Shown here in pieces: positions 54,793 through 63,928 of a stretch of DNA of 64,000 bases. The notes under the pieces are model-generated. The model saw only the letters and a program-made list of their open reading frames with translations, was not told where the DNA came from and searched no databases. Source of the DNA: Planctomycetota bacterium (GTDB taxonomy: Bacteria > Planctomycetota > UBA1135 > GCA-002686595); the NCBI GenBank assembly GCA_009691855.1, contig SIAI01000005.1, positions 62,001 through 126,000 of the forward strand, in the 5' to 3' direction. Every line of letters begins with the position of its first letter. The stretch's first letter is position 1. The translations under genes were made by a program, and so were the position numbers.

Positions 54793-55797
54793 TCAGAAGA
54801 ACGAAACCACCAGGCCGGTGAGGAACACGTTGGCCAAGGACAGCGGCAGCATCACCTTCCAGCCCAGACGCATGAGCTGGTCGAAGCGGAAGCGCGGCAG
54901 GGTCCAGCGCACCCACAAGAACAGGAACAGGAACACGCTCGTCTTGGCCAGGAACGCGAACAGCTGCACGAACCAGGGCGCGCCGTGCCAGAAGGGCACC
55001 TCGGGCCCACCCAGGAAGAGCGTGGCCGTCATCGAGGCCATGACGATCATGGCCACGTACTCGCCCAGGAAGAACAGCGCGAACTTCATCGACGAGTACT
55101 CGGTGTGGAAGCCGCCCACCAGCTCGGGCTCGCACTCGGCGAAGTCGAAGGGGTGGCGGTTCGTCTCGGCGAAGGTCGCGATCACGAACAGTCCGAAGGC
55201 CAGCGGCTGGCGCCACAGGTTCCAGTCCTGGATCCCGCCCGCCTGCGCGGCCACGATCGCGCGCAGATCCAGGCTGCCCGACAGGACCACGATCGAGAGG
55301 ATGGCCAGGATCAGCGAGAGCTCGTAGCTGACCATCTGCGCCGAGGCGCGTAGCCCGCCCAGCAAGGAGTACTTCGAGTTCGAGCTCCAGCCGCCCAGGA
55401 TCACGCCGTACACGCCCAGACCGCTGACCGCGACCACGTACAGGGCCGAGATCGGGATGTCGGCGATCGACAGCGTGGTGTGCACGCCGAACAGCGTGAT
55501 CTCGCCCGCGAAGGGGATCACGGCGATGGCCATCATCGCCGGCGCGGCGGCCAGCACGGGCGCCAGGCGGAACAGGAACTTGTTGGCGCCGTCGGGGATC
55601 AGTTCTTCCTTGAAGATGAACTTGATGCCGTCGGCCAGCGGCTGCAGCGTGCCGAAGGGGCCCACACGATTGGGGCCGATGCGCCACTGGATCCAGGCCG
55701 AGACCTTGCGCTCGGCCAGCGTCATGCCGGCCGCGAGCGTGATCACGCCGCCGTAGATCAGCAGCACCTTGAGGATCGTCACCAGGAGCGGGCTCAT
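54793..55797 (-). CDS. nuoH: NADH-quinone oxidoreductase subunit H
   Basis: Protein of 334 residues with eight transmembrane helices. ERKVSAWIQWRIGPNRVGPF, TLQPLADGIKFIFKE, ATFAETNRHPFDFAECEPEL and VGGFHTEYSSMKFALFFLGE form the quinone chamber and coupling loops. ATG overlaps the nuoG stop. Confidence 0.96.
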   Translation of the reverse strand: MSPLLVTILKVLLIYGGVITLAAGMTLAERKVSAWIQWRIGPNRVGPFGTLQPLADGIKFIFKEELIPDGANKFLFRLAPVLAAAPAMMAIAVIPFAGEITLFGVHTTLSIADIPISALYVVAVSGLGVYGVILGGWSSNSKYSLLGGLRASAQMVSYELSLILAILSIVVLSGSLDLRAIVAAQAGGIQDWNLWRQPLAFGLFVIATFAETNRHPFDFAECEPELVGGFHTEYSSMKFALFFLGEYVAMIVMASMTATLFLGGPEVPFWHGAPWFVQLFAFLAKTSVFLFLFLWVRWTLPRFRFDQLMRLGWKVMLPLSLANVFLTGLVVSFF

Positions 55798-57230
55798 CGC
55801 GCCAGCGCTCCTCGAGTGCGGCGCACGAGCTCGTCCAGCGTGCGCGTCAGCGGGGCGACACCCGCAGGCGCCGAGCGCGCGATGCCGAGCGTGCCCGCGT
55901 GCCCGTCGAGGTTGAGCCAGGTGCCGGTGCGCTCGCTCGCATCCGGGACGCCGATCTCGATGCACGCGGCCGGCGCGTCGAGCGGGTGCGTGTCGAGCAC
56001 CACCAGCCGCAGCGTGCTCGGCAGCGTGGCCAGCGCCGCGGCGCCGAGCAGCTCAACCGCGCGCTCGCCCACCAGCAGGGCCAGCGGTGCCGCGCGCAGC
56101 CGCTCGAGGGCCTCGGCGGGGGCGAGGGGCGCGAAGCCCAGCGCGCCGAGGCCGCGGCGGTTCGGGCACGGGTCGCCGGTGTGCAGCAGGTCGTCCTTGA
56201 GCGTGTTCGGCGCCGGCGACAGGAAGTGGTTTGCACCACCCAGCACGCGCAGGCGCTCGCCCTCTTCCTGGGTGAGCCAGGGCGAGGCCACGACCAGCGG
56301 CGCGCCGTGCATGCGCACGAGATCCGCGATCTCGTCCAGCGCGTCGGCGGGATCGATCGCCTCGAGCCCGGTCCGGCCGCGCAGCAGCGCGCCCGCCAGG
56401 CGGCCGGGCGCGTTGAAGCGCTCGAACGAGAAGCGCCCGTGGTCGCACATCCAGAACTGGTTCACGGCCGGGTTCGGGCGCGGGCGCAGGCGCTTCACCT
56501 CTTGGCGGCGTAGCACCTCGACCGTGATCGAGCAGCCGCGCGAGCACTCGCCGCAGGTCGAGGGCGCCTTGGTCAGGTTCCACACGCGCGCCTGGAAGCG
56601 GAAGGACTGCAGCGTCAGCGCGCCGACGGGGCAGATGTCGGCCACGTTGCCCTGATAATTGCCCTCCAGCGGGCGGTCGGCGAAGGTCGAGATCACCGAG
56701 CGCGAGCCCAGGCCCGCCACGGTGAGCTGGGGCTTCTTGGTGACCTCCTCGAAGAAGCGCACGCAGCGGCTGCACAGGATGCAGCGCTCCTGGTCGAGCA
56801 CGATCACGTCGCCCAGCGACTTGCGCTTCTCCAGCTTGCGCCGCGGCTCGACCGAGCGCCCCTCGCCTTGGCCCTCGGCGAAGGAGTAGTCCTGCAGGTC
56901 GCACTCGCCGGCCTTGTCGCAGATCGGGCAGTCGAGCGGGTGGTTCTTGAGCAGGAACTCCAGACATTGGCGGCGCGCCTCGTGGGCTTTCGGCGCCTCG
57001 GTGTTGACCACCATGCCCTCGACGACCGGCGTGCGGCAGGCGACCACCACGCGCGCCGGCGTCTCGCCCTGCTTGACCTCGACCTGGCAGATGCGGCACG
57101 AGCCCACCGGGGACAATCCGGGGTGGTAGCAGTACATCGGCACCGCCGAGGCATGCTCGTGGCAGGCGGCGATCAGCGGCTGCTTGGGGTCGGCTTCGAC
57201 CTCGCGGCCGTTGAGGATGATCTTGGTCAC
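55794..57230 (-). CDS. nuoG: NADH-quinone oxidoreductase subunit G, short form
   Basis: GTG start at 57230 overlapping the nuoF stop (GTGA). 478 residues, much shorter than the roughly 900 of E. coli. 2Fe-2S site: CYHPGLSPVGSCRICQ (Cys34, 45, 48) plus Cys65. Next come HPLDCPICDKAGECDLQ and ERCILCSRCVRF (N4/N5), then CGECSRGC with a distant Cys, an N7-like or relic molybdopterin-type site. The remainder is a reduced molybdopterin-oxidoreductase-like region. The frame is intact, so I read it as a genuinely short subunit. Confidence 0.9.
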   Translation of the reverse strand: MTKIILNGREVEADPKQPLIAACHEHASAVPMYCYHPGLSPVGSCRICQVEVKQGETPARVVVACRTPVVEGMVVNTEAPKAHEARRQCLEFLLKNHPLDCPICDKAGECDLQDYSFAEGQGEGRSVEPRRKLEKRKSLGDVIVLDQERCILCSRCVRFFEEVTKKPQLTVAGLGSRSVISTFADRPLEGNYQGNVADICPVGALTLQSFRFQARVWNLTKAPSTCGECSRGCSITVEVLRRQEVKRLRPRPNPAVNQFWMCDHGRFSFERFNAPGRLAGALLRGRTGLEAIDPADALDEIADLVRMHGAPLVVASPWLTQEEGERLRVLGGANHFLSPAPNTLKDDLLHTGDPCPNRRGLGALGFAPLAPAEALERLRAAPLALLVGERAVELLGAAALATLPSTLRLVVLDTHPLDAPAACIEIGVPDASERTGTWLNLDGHAGTLGIARSAPAGVAPLTRTLDELVRRTRGALAR

Positions 57231-58561
57231 GCGTGGGCTTCCTCGAGTTCGGCTGCCTCGTGCGCGGAGCCGAGCGGGCAGCGGCCGAGGCGCACGTGCT
57301 CCTCCAGCTCGGCGCGGAAGTTCTTCACGATCGCGTGCGTGGGGATCGCGGCTGCGTCGGCCAGCGCGCAGATCGTCTTGGCGGGCGCCATGCCATTGGC
57401 CAGCGAGCTCAGGAGCTCGATGTCCTCCATGCGTCCCTGGCCGCGTTCGAGGCGCGCGAAGATCTGCGCCAGCCACTGCGTGCCCTCGCGGCACTGGCTG
57501 CACTGGCCGCAGCTCTCGTGGTCGTAGAAGCGCGAGATCACCTGCATCGCGCGCACGGTACAGGCCGTCTCGTCGAGCATGATCATCGCGCCCGTGCCCA
57601 GCATCGAGCCCGCCTCGCGGATCGAGTCGTGGTCCATGGCCACGTCGATCTTGGCGCCCGGCAGCAGGCCAGTGGAGGAACCGCCGGGGATCCAGGCCTT
57701 GAGCGTGCGGCCCTTCCACACGCCACCCGCGCACTCTTCGAGCACGCTGCGCGCCGAGATGCCGAGCGGCAGCTCGTACACGCCCGGGCGCTCGACGTGG
57801 CCGGAGATGCCGATGAGGATGTTGCCGGGGCTCTTGGGCGTGCCCAGCGACTTGAACCACTCGGCGCCGCGCGTGATCACGAACGGCACGTTGCAGAGCG
57901 TCTCGACGTTGTTGACCGTGGTGGGGGACTTCCACAGCCCGGAGCCGGCCGGGAACGGAGGCTTCGGCCGCGGGTGGCCGCGCTTGCCTTCCAGGCTCTC
58001 CATCAGCCCGGTCTCCTCGCCGCAGATGTAGGCGCCGGCGCCCTTGTGCATCCAGATGTCGCACGCGAAGTCGGTGCCGAGGATTTTCTGCCCGATCAGT
58101 CCTGCCGCGCGCGCCTCCTGCACGGCTGCGGCGACGCGCTCGTAGGACAGGCGGTATTCGCCGCGCACGTAGACGTAGGCCGTCTTCACGCGCATCGCGT
58201 AGCAGGCCACCAAGATCCCCTCGATCAAGCCGTGAGGATCCTTCTCCATCAGCACGCGGTCCTTGCACGTGCCGGGCTCGGACTCGTCGGCGTTCACCGC
58301 CAGGTAGCGCGGGCGCGCGTCCTTGGCGACGTCGGGCATGAAGCTCCACTTCAGGCCGGTCGAGAAGCCCGCGCCGCCGCGGCCGCGCAACCCGGAGTCC
58401 TTGACCAGCTGGATCACCTGCGCGGGCGTGAAGCCGCCGGTGAGCACCTTCTCCAGCGCCTGGTAGCCGCCGTTCGCCTTGTAGACGCTCAGCGTGTGCG
58501 AGTCCGGCAGATCGATGCGCGACAAGAGGTAGACCTCGCGCTTGAGGGGCGTCGCGCTCAT
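57227..58561 (-). CDS. nuoF: NADH-quinone oxidoreductase subunit F
   Basis: Protein of 444 residues. NADH and FMN site: LRGRGGAGFSTGLKWSFMP (about 58-76), AVNADESEPGTCKDR, GAYICGEETGLMESLEGKRG and the N3 cluster ESCGQCSQCREGT (about 355-367). Accepts hydride from NADH and starts the electron chain. ATG overlaps the nuoE stop. Confidence 0.96.
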   Translation of the reverse strand: MSATPLKREVYLLSRIDLPDSHTLSVYKANGGYQALEKVLTGGFTPAQVIQLVKDSGLRGRGGAGFSTGLKWSFMPDVAKDARPRYLAVNADESEPGTCKDRVLMEKDPHGLIEGILVACYAMRVKTAYVYVRGEYRLSYERVAAAVQEARAAGLIGQKILGTDFACDIWMHKGAGAYICGEETGLMESLEGKRGHPRPKPPFPAGSGLWKSPTTVNNVETLCNVPFVITRGAEWFKSLGTPKSPGNILIGISGHVERPGVYELPLGISARSVLEECAGGVWKGRTLKAWIPGGSSTGLLPGAKIDVAMDHDSIREAGSMLGTGAMIMLDETACTVRAMQVISRFYDHESCGQCSQCREGTQWLAQIFARLERGQGRMEDIELLSSLANGMAPAKTICALADAAAIPTHAIVKNFRAELEEHVRLGRCPLGSAHEAAELEEAHA

Positions 58562-59040
58562 CGCACGCTCCCCAGGACGCGCGCGACGTCCGCCGTGGCG
58601 AGGTTCTCGTGGAACACGCCGTCGAGCACCAGCATCGGCGCGGCGGTGCAGGCGCCCTGGCACTCGACGCGCATGACGCTGAAGCGCCCGTCGCTCGAGG
58701 GCTGGCCCGGCTTCGCGCCGGTGACGCGGCAGGCTTCGCGCAGCACGTCCTCGGCGCCGCGCAGCTCGCAGGCGATGTTGTGGCACACCGCCACCATGTG
58801 CTTGCCGACCGGGCGCAGCTGGAACATCGGATAGAAGGAGGCCACGCCGAAGACCTCCACCGGCTCGAGGCCGAAGAACTCGGCCAGAGCCTCGAGCGTG
58901 TCGGGCGTGAGCCAGCCGCCCAGCTCCTCCTGACAGCGGTGCAGGGCCGGGATCAGCGCCGCCTGGCGCTCGGGATAGTGCGTGAGGAGTTCGCTGAACT
59001 CGGCGCGCAGCCGCTCGGGCAGTTGGGGTCGCTCGGACAT
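58558..59040 (-). CDS. nuoE: NADH-quinone oxidoreductase subunit E
   Basis: Protein of 160 residues, thioredoxin-like 2Fe-2S subunit (N1a). Cys86 and Cys91 in VCHNIAC, Cys127 and Cys131 in VECQGAC. The helix EVFGVASFYPMFQL is typical. Starts 26 bp after nuoD. Confidence 0.95.
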   Translation of the reverse strand: MSERPQLPERLRAEFSELLTHYPERQAALIPALHRCQEELGGWLTPDTLEALAEFFGLEPVEVFGVASFYPMFQLRPVGKHMVAVCHNIACELRGAEDVLREACRVTGAKPGQPSSDGRFSVMRVECQGACTAAPMLVLDGVFHENLATADVARVLGSVR

Positions 59041-59066
59041 CGTCCTGGGTTCTAGGGAGGCGGCGC

Positions 59067-60359
59067 TCAGCGATCGACTTCGCCCATCACGAAGTCCAGG
59101 CTGCCGATCAGGGCCACCATGTCGGACAGGAGTCGACCCTCCGCCAGCGGCGGGATCGCTTGCACGTTCATCAGGCCGGGCGCGCGGATGTGGCAGCGCA
59201 GGGGCTTGCTGCTGCCGTCGGAGACGACGTAGAAACCCAGCTCGCCCTTGGACGATTCGATCGCGTGGTAGGCCTCGCCCGCCGGCAGGCGCAGGTCGGT
59301 GACGATCTTGAACTGGAAGATCAGCTCTTCCATCGAGGTGTGCACCTTGTCCTTGGGCGGCAGGACGTAGCGCCGGTCCTCGGCCAGGAACTCGCCGCCG
59401 TGCGAGCTCGAGAGGCGCTCCAGGGCCTGCGTGGCGATGCGCGCCGACTGGCGCATCTCCTCGATGCGCACCAGGTAGCGGTCGTAGCAGTCGCCGAGGG
59501 TGCCGATCGGGATCTCGAAGTCGTACTGCTCGTAGCCGCAGTACGGCTGCGCCTTGCGCAGGTCGAATTCGACGCCCGAACCGCGCAGGTTGGGGCCGGT
59601 CAGCGACCAGGCCAGGGCCTGCTCCTTGGAGAGCACGCCCACGTTGCGGTTGCGGTCGAACCAGATGCGGTTGCCCGACAGCAGCGCCTCGAAGCCGTCG
59701 ATCTCGGCCGGCATGCGCGCCAGGAAGTCGCGCACCAGCGCCTCGACTCCCGGGTCGACGTCGGCGAACACCCCGCCGATGCGCACGTAGGTGTTGTTCA
59801 TCCGGTGCCCGGTGTAGGCATCCAGGATGGTGTAGATGTCCTCGCGCACCTTGAAGGTGTTGAAGAACATCGTCACCGCGCCCTGATCGATGGCGCTCGT
59901 GCCCAGGTAGATCAGATGCGCGGCGATGCGTGAGAGCTCCATCAAGAGCACGCGGATGACCTGCCCGCGCTCGGGCACCTGGATGCCCGCCAGCTGCTCC
60001 AGCGCCAGCGCGTAGCCGACGTTGTTCATCAGCGGCTGCACGTAGTCGAGGCGGTCGGTGTGCGGGAAGAACTTGGCCCAGCCCAGCGACTCGCAGGTCT
60101 TCTCCTTGCCGCGGTGCAGGTAGCCGACCTCGGGCTCGATCTTCAGCATCGTCTCGCCGTCGAGTTCGAGCTTCAGGCGCAGCACGCCGTGCGTGGCCGG
60201 GTGCTGCGGGCCCATGTTGAGCTGCATGTGCTCGCCGTGCAGCGGATCGTCGGCGTCGCGCGGCGCGCGCGCCACGGACGGATCCAGCGGCCCAGGCGGC
60301 GTCTGGCCGAGCCCCGCGCCGCCGCGCGCGTACTCGAAGGTCTGCGTGCTGCCGCTCAC
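59067..60359 (-). CDS. nuoD: NADH-quinone oxidoreductase subunit D
   Basis: GTG start at 60359 overlapping the nuoC stop (GTGA); 430 residues with a 45-residue variable leader. LNMGPQHPATHGVLRLKLEL, EPEVGYLHRGKEKTCE, MNNTYVRIGGVFADVDPG and the C-terminal SLDFVMGEVDR are characteristic of the 49-kDa subunit that forms the quinone site with NuoB. Confidence 0.95.
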   Translation of the reverse strand: MSGSTQTFEYARGGAGLGQTPPGPLDPSVARAPRDADDPLHGEHMQLNMGPQHPATHGVLRLKLELDGETMLKIEPEVGYLHRGKEKTCESLGWAKFFPHTDRLDYVQPLMNNVGYALALEQLAGIQVPERGQVIRVLLMELSRIAAHLIYLGTSAIDQGAVTMFFNTFKVREDIYTILDAYTGHRMNNTYVRIGGVFADVDPGVEALVRDFLARMPAEIDGFEALLSGNRIWFDRNRNVGVLSKEQALAWSLTGPNLRGSGVEFDLRKAQPYCGYEQYDFEIPIGTLGDCYDRYLVRIEEMRQSARIATQALERLSSSHGGEFLAEDRRYVLPPKDKVHTSMEELIFQFKIVTDLRLPAGEAYHAIESSKGELGFYVVSDGSSKPLRCHIRAPGLMNVQAIPPLAEGRLLSDMVALIGSLDFVMGEVDR

Positions 60360-60877
60360 CGCGCCGCCTCCGGATGCCAGTCCTTGCGCCGCTCGCGATC
60401 CCACTCGCGATACAGCCGATCGGGTTCGATGCCCTGGTGCGGGAAGTCCTTGCGCAGCGGGTGGTGGCCGTAGCCCTCCGGCATCAGCAGGCGCTTCAGG
60501 CCGACGTGGCCGGCGAAGACGATCCCGAACATGTCGTAGCACTCGCGCTCCATGTAGGCCGCGCCGCACCACAGGTCGGTGCAGGTGGGCACGCTCTCGC
60601 CCTCGGCTACCGGCGTGTGCAGGCGCAGGCGGTCGTTGTGCGTCAGCGAGAACAGCTGGTGCACGAGTTCGAAGCGCGGCACGCGCGGCAAGTGGTCCAC
60701 GGCCGTCACGAAGGTGGCCGCTTCGAAGCCGGCGCGCGCATGCAGCGCACGCAGCGCGTCCTTCAGCACCGGCAAGGCCAGCGCCAGGGCCGGCCGCGCA
60801 TCGCGCGGCGTCAGCCAGCGATGCTCGATACCCGTCAGGGCCGCCTGCACGCGCGCGATCGTCGCTTCCGCTGCCAT
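60356..60877 (-). CDS. nuoC: NADH-quinone oxidoreductase subunit C
   Basis: Protein of 173 residues. FVTAVDHLPRVPRFELVHQL, MERECYDMFGIVFAGHVGLK and MPEGYGHHPLRKDFPHQGIE match the 30-kDa subunit. Its ATG at 60877 is only 3 bp from a MITE-like element that separates it from nuoB. Confidence 0.93.
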   Translation of the reverse strand: MAAEATIARVQAALTGIEHRWLTPRDARPALALALPVLKDALRALHARAGFEAATFVTAVDHLPRVPRFELVHQLFSLTHNDRLRLHTPVAEGESVPTCTDLWCGAAYMERECYDMFGIVFAGHVGLKRLLMPEGYGHHPLRKDFPHQGIEPDRLYREWDRERRKDWHPEAAR

Positions 60878-60880
60878 GCT

Positions 60881-61060
60881 TAGCCCGACCCATTCATGAG
60901 GTCTCGAGCGAAACGTCGCGAATGGCCGCAGATGCAACGATTGGCGACCGAGAGCACCGGAGACGACTTCTGGCAGGTCGTTGAGGCCTCGCAGGGAGCG
61001 AAGCGCCGCAGATGCGGCCAGTCGCGACGTTGTAGCCGAGGTCTCATGAATGCGGGCTAG
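60881..61060. mobile_element. CTAG-bounded MITE-like element, type 1 copy B, inside the nuo operon
   Basis: About 180 bp. Left end TTAGCCCGACCCATTCATGA, right end inverted CTAGCCCGCATTCATGAGAC; the body matches 3400-3584 at most positions (GAGCGAAACGTCGCGAATGG, GCGACCGAGAGCACCGGAGA). The right CTAG contains the TAG stop of nuoB; the left end is 3 bp from the nuoC start, so the element is the whole intergenic space. Confidence 0.87.
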
Positions 61061-61680
61061 CCCTGCTCGTCGCCGAAGCGCGCGCGCGGATCGTGCGGGT
61101 GGCGGTCGAAACGGTCGCGGGCCACGCCGTGGTTGGGCTGGTGCGTCTGGCGTCCGCTGCCGCGCTCGTCGCTGACACCCGGACCCGCCAGCAGGCGCTT
61201 GAGCGGATGCTCGCGCTCGATCTTCTTCTGCAGCTTCAGGATGGCGTCGATGACAGCGTCCGGACGCGGCGGGCAGCCGGGCACGTACACGTCGACCGGC
61301 AGGATCGAATCGACGCCCTGCACGACCGCGTAGGAGTCGTACATGCCGCCCGTGGACGAGCACACGCCCATGGCGATGACCCACTTGGGCTCGGGCATCT
61401 GGTCGTAGACCAGGCGCGCGGCCGTGGCCATCTTCCAGGTGAGCGTGCCGGCCACGATCAAGAGGTCGCACTGGCGTGGGCTGAAGCGCGCGGCCTCGGC
61501 CCCGAAGCGCGCCAGGTCGAACTTCGGCCCGAGCATGGCCATCAGCTCGATGCCGCAGCACGAGAGCCCGAGCGGCATCGGCCACAGGCTGTTCTTGCGG
61601 CCCCAGTTCACCAGCGCGTCGATGCTGGTGGCCACGAAACCGTCGCTGTTCTCGGCCTCGACCGGGGTCAGCGCTCCCAT
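61057..61680 (-). CDS. nuoB: NADH-quinone oxidoreductase subunit B
   Basis: Protein of 207 residues carrying cluster N2. Ligands: Cys41 and Cys42 in [13 protein letters not shown], Cys107 in [16 protein letters not shown] and Cys136 in [13 protein letters not shown]. The C-terminal 40 residues are hydrophilic and variable. The start overlaps the nuoA end by 13 bp. The TAG stop is within the CTAG end of an element. Confidence 0.95.
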   Translation of the reverse strand: MGALTPVEAENSDGFVATSIDALVNWGRKNSLWPMPLGLSCCGIELMAMLGPKFDLARFGAEAARFSPRQCDLLIVAGTLTWKMATAARLVYDQMPEPKWVIAMGVCSSTGGMYDSYAVVQGVDSILPVDVYVPGCPPRPDAVIDAILKLQKKIEREHPLKRLLAGPGVSDERGSGRQTHQPNHGVARDRFDRHPHDPRARFGDEQG

Positions 61681-62042
61681 TCGAGGCCTCCTTTGCGCCA
61701 CACGAAGGCCAGGCCTACCGCCAGCACGAGAACGAAGGCCAGCACCTCGACGAACACCGTCGGGCCATGTCCGGCCGCGCTGAGGCCGCGCGCGGCGACC
61801 GCCCAGGGGATCAAGAGCAGCGACTCGACGTCGAACAGGATGAACAGCACCGCCACCAGGTAAAAGTGGATCGAGAGGCGGATGCGCGCGCTGCCCACGG
61901 CGCCCATGCCGCACTCGTAGGCGTCGGCCTTGCCGATGGCCCGGCTGCGACTGCCCAGCAGCTCCGAGAGCACGACGTTGCCGAGCGCGAACAGCGCTAC
62001 GACCACGAGCAGGACGAGAATGGGGGCGTAATCGATCAGCAT
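61668..62042 (-). CDS. nuoA: NADH-quinone oxidoreductase subunit A
   Basis: Protein of 124 residues with three transmembrane helices; [20 protein letters not shown] and [20 protein letters not shown] are diagnostic. First gene of the 14-gene nuo operon. No Shine-Dalgarno; a possible promoter is at 62096-62124. Confidence 0.95.
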   Translation of the reverse strand: MLIDYAPILVLLVVVALFALGNVVLSELLGSRSRAIGKADAYECGMGAVGSARIRLSIHFYLVAVLFILFDVESLLLIPWAVAARGLSAAGHGPTVFVEVLAFVLVLAVGLAFVWRKGGLEWER

Positions 62043-62095
62043 CGGGAGCCGGGCGCTGCGGGGGACTTCGCCGCCCGAGTTCTACAGGCGGCGGC

Positions 62096-62124
62096 ATTCT
62101 ATCGACGGGGTCCCCGCGCTTGAA
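62096..62124 (-). promoter_or_regulatory. Possible promoter of the nuo operon
   Basis: On the minus strand, TTCAAG and TAGAAT (62096-62101) with 17 bp between. Transcription would start near 62089, giving a leader of about 47 nt. The -35 match is weak. Confidence 0.4.
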
Positions 62125-62195
62125 GCGCGAGTTGGGCTCCCCACGGGGAATCGGGGCGGGGGCGGGAAGAGCGCGAGGCACCCTCCGGCGGTCTC

Positions 62196-62435
62196 GGGCT
62201 TCCAAAGAACAAACGGTTCAGAAAGGCTCGCCCGACTCGGGCCTGACGAGCCGGTGCTTGTTCCTTCCTCGACCTGGCCCGCCTGCGGCGGGTAGAGAGG
62301 CTCAGAGTGTGAGCAACAATCCAACCACGGCGAGCTTCGAGGCCTTTGGGGCGCGCGAGACTCGCGCCCAGGGGGTTCGAGGGTGAGCAGGAACACCCGC
62401 GCCGGAGTGGCGCGGGATTCTTGCTCACGCTCTCA
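62196..62435 (-). repeat. Structured 240-bp repeat, copy B, ending on a TGA stop codon
   Basis: Nearly identical to 13985-14223. On the minus strand it starts with the TGA of the VWA gene. The stem GGGCGCGAG/CTCGCGCCC of copy A is changed here to GGGGCGCGCGAGA...CTCGCGCCC but still pairs. It lies between the VWA gene and the nuo operon. Confidence 0.85.
62383..62428 (-). terminator. Long hairpin directly after the VWA gene stop
   Basis: GTGAGCAGGAA-CACCCGCGCC, loop GGAGT, GGCGCGGGA-TTCTTGCTCAC. Same structure and same position relative to the stop codon as at 14171-14216. Confidence 0.6.
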
Positions 62436-63926
62436 GTCCTTGACCCGCACCAGCTCGCCGCCCGAGCCCGCCGCCAGGGCTTCCAGCGTCCCGTTGCTCT
62501 CGTCGCCGATCTGCACGCAGTGGAAGACGAGCTCGGCGTCGCCGTTCTCCTCGGCCAGCCACTTCGCGACCCAGGCTGCGCCCTCGGTGGTCGCGCCGTC
62601 GCACAGCACGATCACGGTGTCAGCCTCGCAGTGCGCCGCGTCCAGGCGGCCCTTCGAGTCGAGCCCGAGGCCCGCGCGCAGGCCCTCGAACAGGAGCGTC
62701 CAGCCCTCGGGCTCCTTCGCCTCCAGCCAGCGCCGTACCTGGTGCAGGTTCTCCTCGCCGGCCGCGCACAGGCCCGTGCGCCAGACCTTGCCCTCGTCGC
62801 CGAAGACCGCCACGTTGAAGCGCGTGTCGGCGCCCGACTGGCGCAGGAAGGAGAGCAGCTGTTCCAGCGCTTCCTCGTGGCGCGTGCGTCCGGCGGTGCC
62901 GATCGAGCGCCGCATGCTGCCCGAACGGTCCACCACGAACAGCACGCGGTCGGACTCGGCGCGCAGGCCGAAGAACTCGGCGCGCGTCACGAAGCCACCC
63001 GCCGCCAGGATCTCCGCCGGCAGCGCCGTGCGCCCGTCGCGCACCGCGGTCCACCACTCGCTCCAGTGCGCGGCCTCGGCGCCGATGGTGCGGCCGGAGA
63101 TGCGCTGCAGCTCCTGCACGATCTCGGCGCGGATGCGCTTCGAGCCCCTGCCGGCGCGCGTGCGCCGGTCCCAGGTGGCCAGGGCCTCGATCAGGATCGG
63201 CACGGCGTGCGCCGCGTCGAGCACGCGCACCAAACCCCGCGCGCGCGCCGCCTCGCGCCAGTCGCTGGAGAAGTAGCGCCGCGCCACGGCGCGCTCCAGG
63301 AGCTCCAGCACGGCGGGATCGAGGGCCTCGCGCGTGCGCTCGAAGTGCTGCGCCACGCGCCGCGCGCTGCCCGGATCGCGCTCGAGCTGTTCCAGGAACA
63401 AGACGTGCACGGCCGGCAAGGCCCAGCCTGACAGCGCCTCCTGGGCGCCGCGCGCGAGCTCCGCGTCGTCCTCGCGCGCGGCGTGCGTCAGCGCGGGCAG
63501 CGTGGCGGGCACGAAGCGCTTGGCGAGGAGCTGCGTGGCCAGCAGCCGCTCCGCGCGCGGGCGCTTGGCCTGCGGCGCCAGCACCGCCTCGGCGAGGCGC
63601 GCGGCCAGGCTCGAGTCCGCGCGCGCGAGTTCGGCCTCCAGCTCCGCGCGCCCGAGGTAGGCCCCGGCCTCGAGCAGCCCGCGCGCGGGCTCGGCCAGCC
63701 CCAGCGCGGCCAGCTCGACCAGCCCGAGATCGATGGCGGCCGGATCCTCGAGCTCCACCGCGCGTTGCACGCGCAGGTCGCCCAGGATCGCGCGCAGCTC
63801 CTCCAGGCGCTCGAAGTCGGCCCAGCGCGGCGTGTCGCGCGCGTGCGCGACCCAGCTGTCCAGGCGCGCGAGGCCGTCACCGCCCGGCGCGCCGAGCCCG
63901 ACCCACAGCAAGACGGCGGCGAGCAA
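62433..63926 (-). CDS. von Willebrand factor A domain protein with helical repeats
   Basis: Protein of 497 residues if started at the TTG at 63926. That start gives a hydrophobic segment without the usual basic residues (LLAAVLLWVGLG), and the frame stays open into the adjoining element, so the true N-terminus is uncertain. Residues up to about 300 form HEAT-like helical repeats (LVELAALGLAEPARGLLEAG, ARGAQEALSGWALPAV). The C-terminal VWA domain has the MIDAS motif FVVDRSGSM (near residue 330), then TLLFEGLRAG and VIVLCDGATTEG. VWA domains bind a metal and a protein partner. Exported location is likely but not certain. Confidence 0.75.
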   Translation of the reverse strand: MLAAVLLWVGLGAPGGDGLARLDSWVAHARDTPRWADFERLEELRAILGDLRVQRAVELEDPAAIDLGLVELAALGLAEPARGLLEAGAYLGRAELEAELARADSSLAARLAEAVLAPQAKRPRAERLLATQLLAKRFVPATLPALTHAAREDDAELARGAQEALSGWALPAVHVLFLEQLERDPGSARRVAQHFERTREALDPAVLELLERAVARRYFSSDWREAARARGLVRVLDAAHAVPILIEALATWDRRTRAGRGSKRIRAEIVQELQRISGRTIGAEAAHWSEWWTAVRDGRTALPAEILAAGGFVTRAEFFGLRAESDRVLFVVDRSGSMRRSIGTAGRTRHEEALEQLLSFLRQSGADTRFNVAVFGDEGKVWRTGLCAAGEENLHQVRRWLEAKEPEGWTLLFEGLRAGLGLDSKGRLDAAHCEADTVIVLCDGATTEGAAWVAKWLAEENGDAELVFHCVQIGDESNGTLEALAAGSGGELVRVKD

Positions 63927-63928
63927 GG

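Noticed and set aside
55794-57230. nuoG as a pseudogene
   Set aside because: It is short, but has no frameshift or internal stop, keeps its Fe-S motifs and overlaps both neighbours by four bases as the other nuo genes do.
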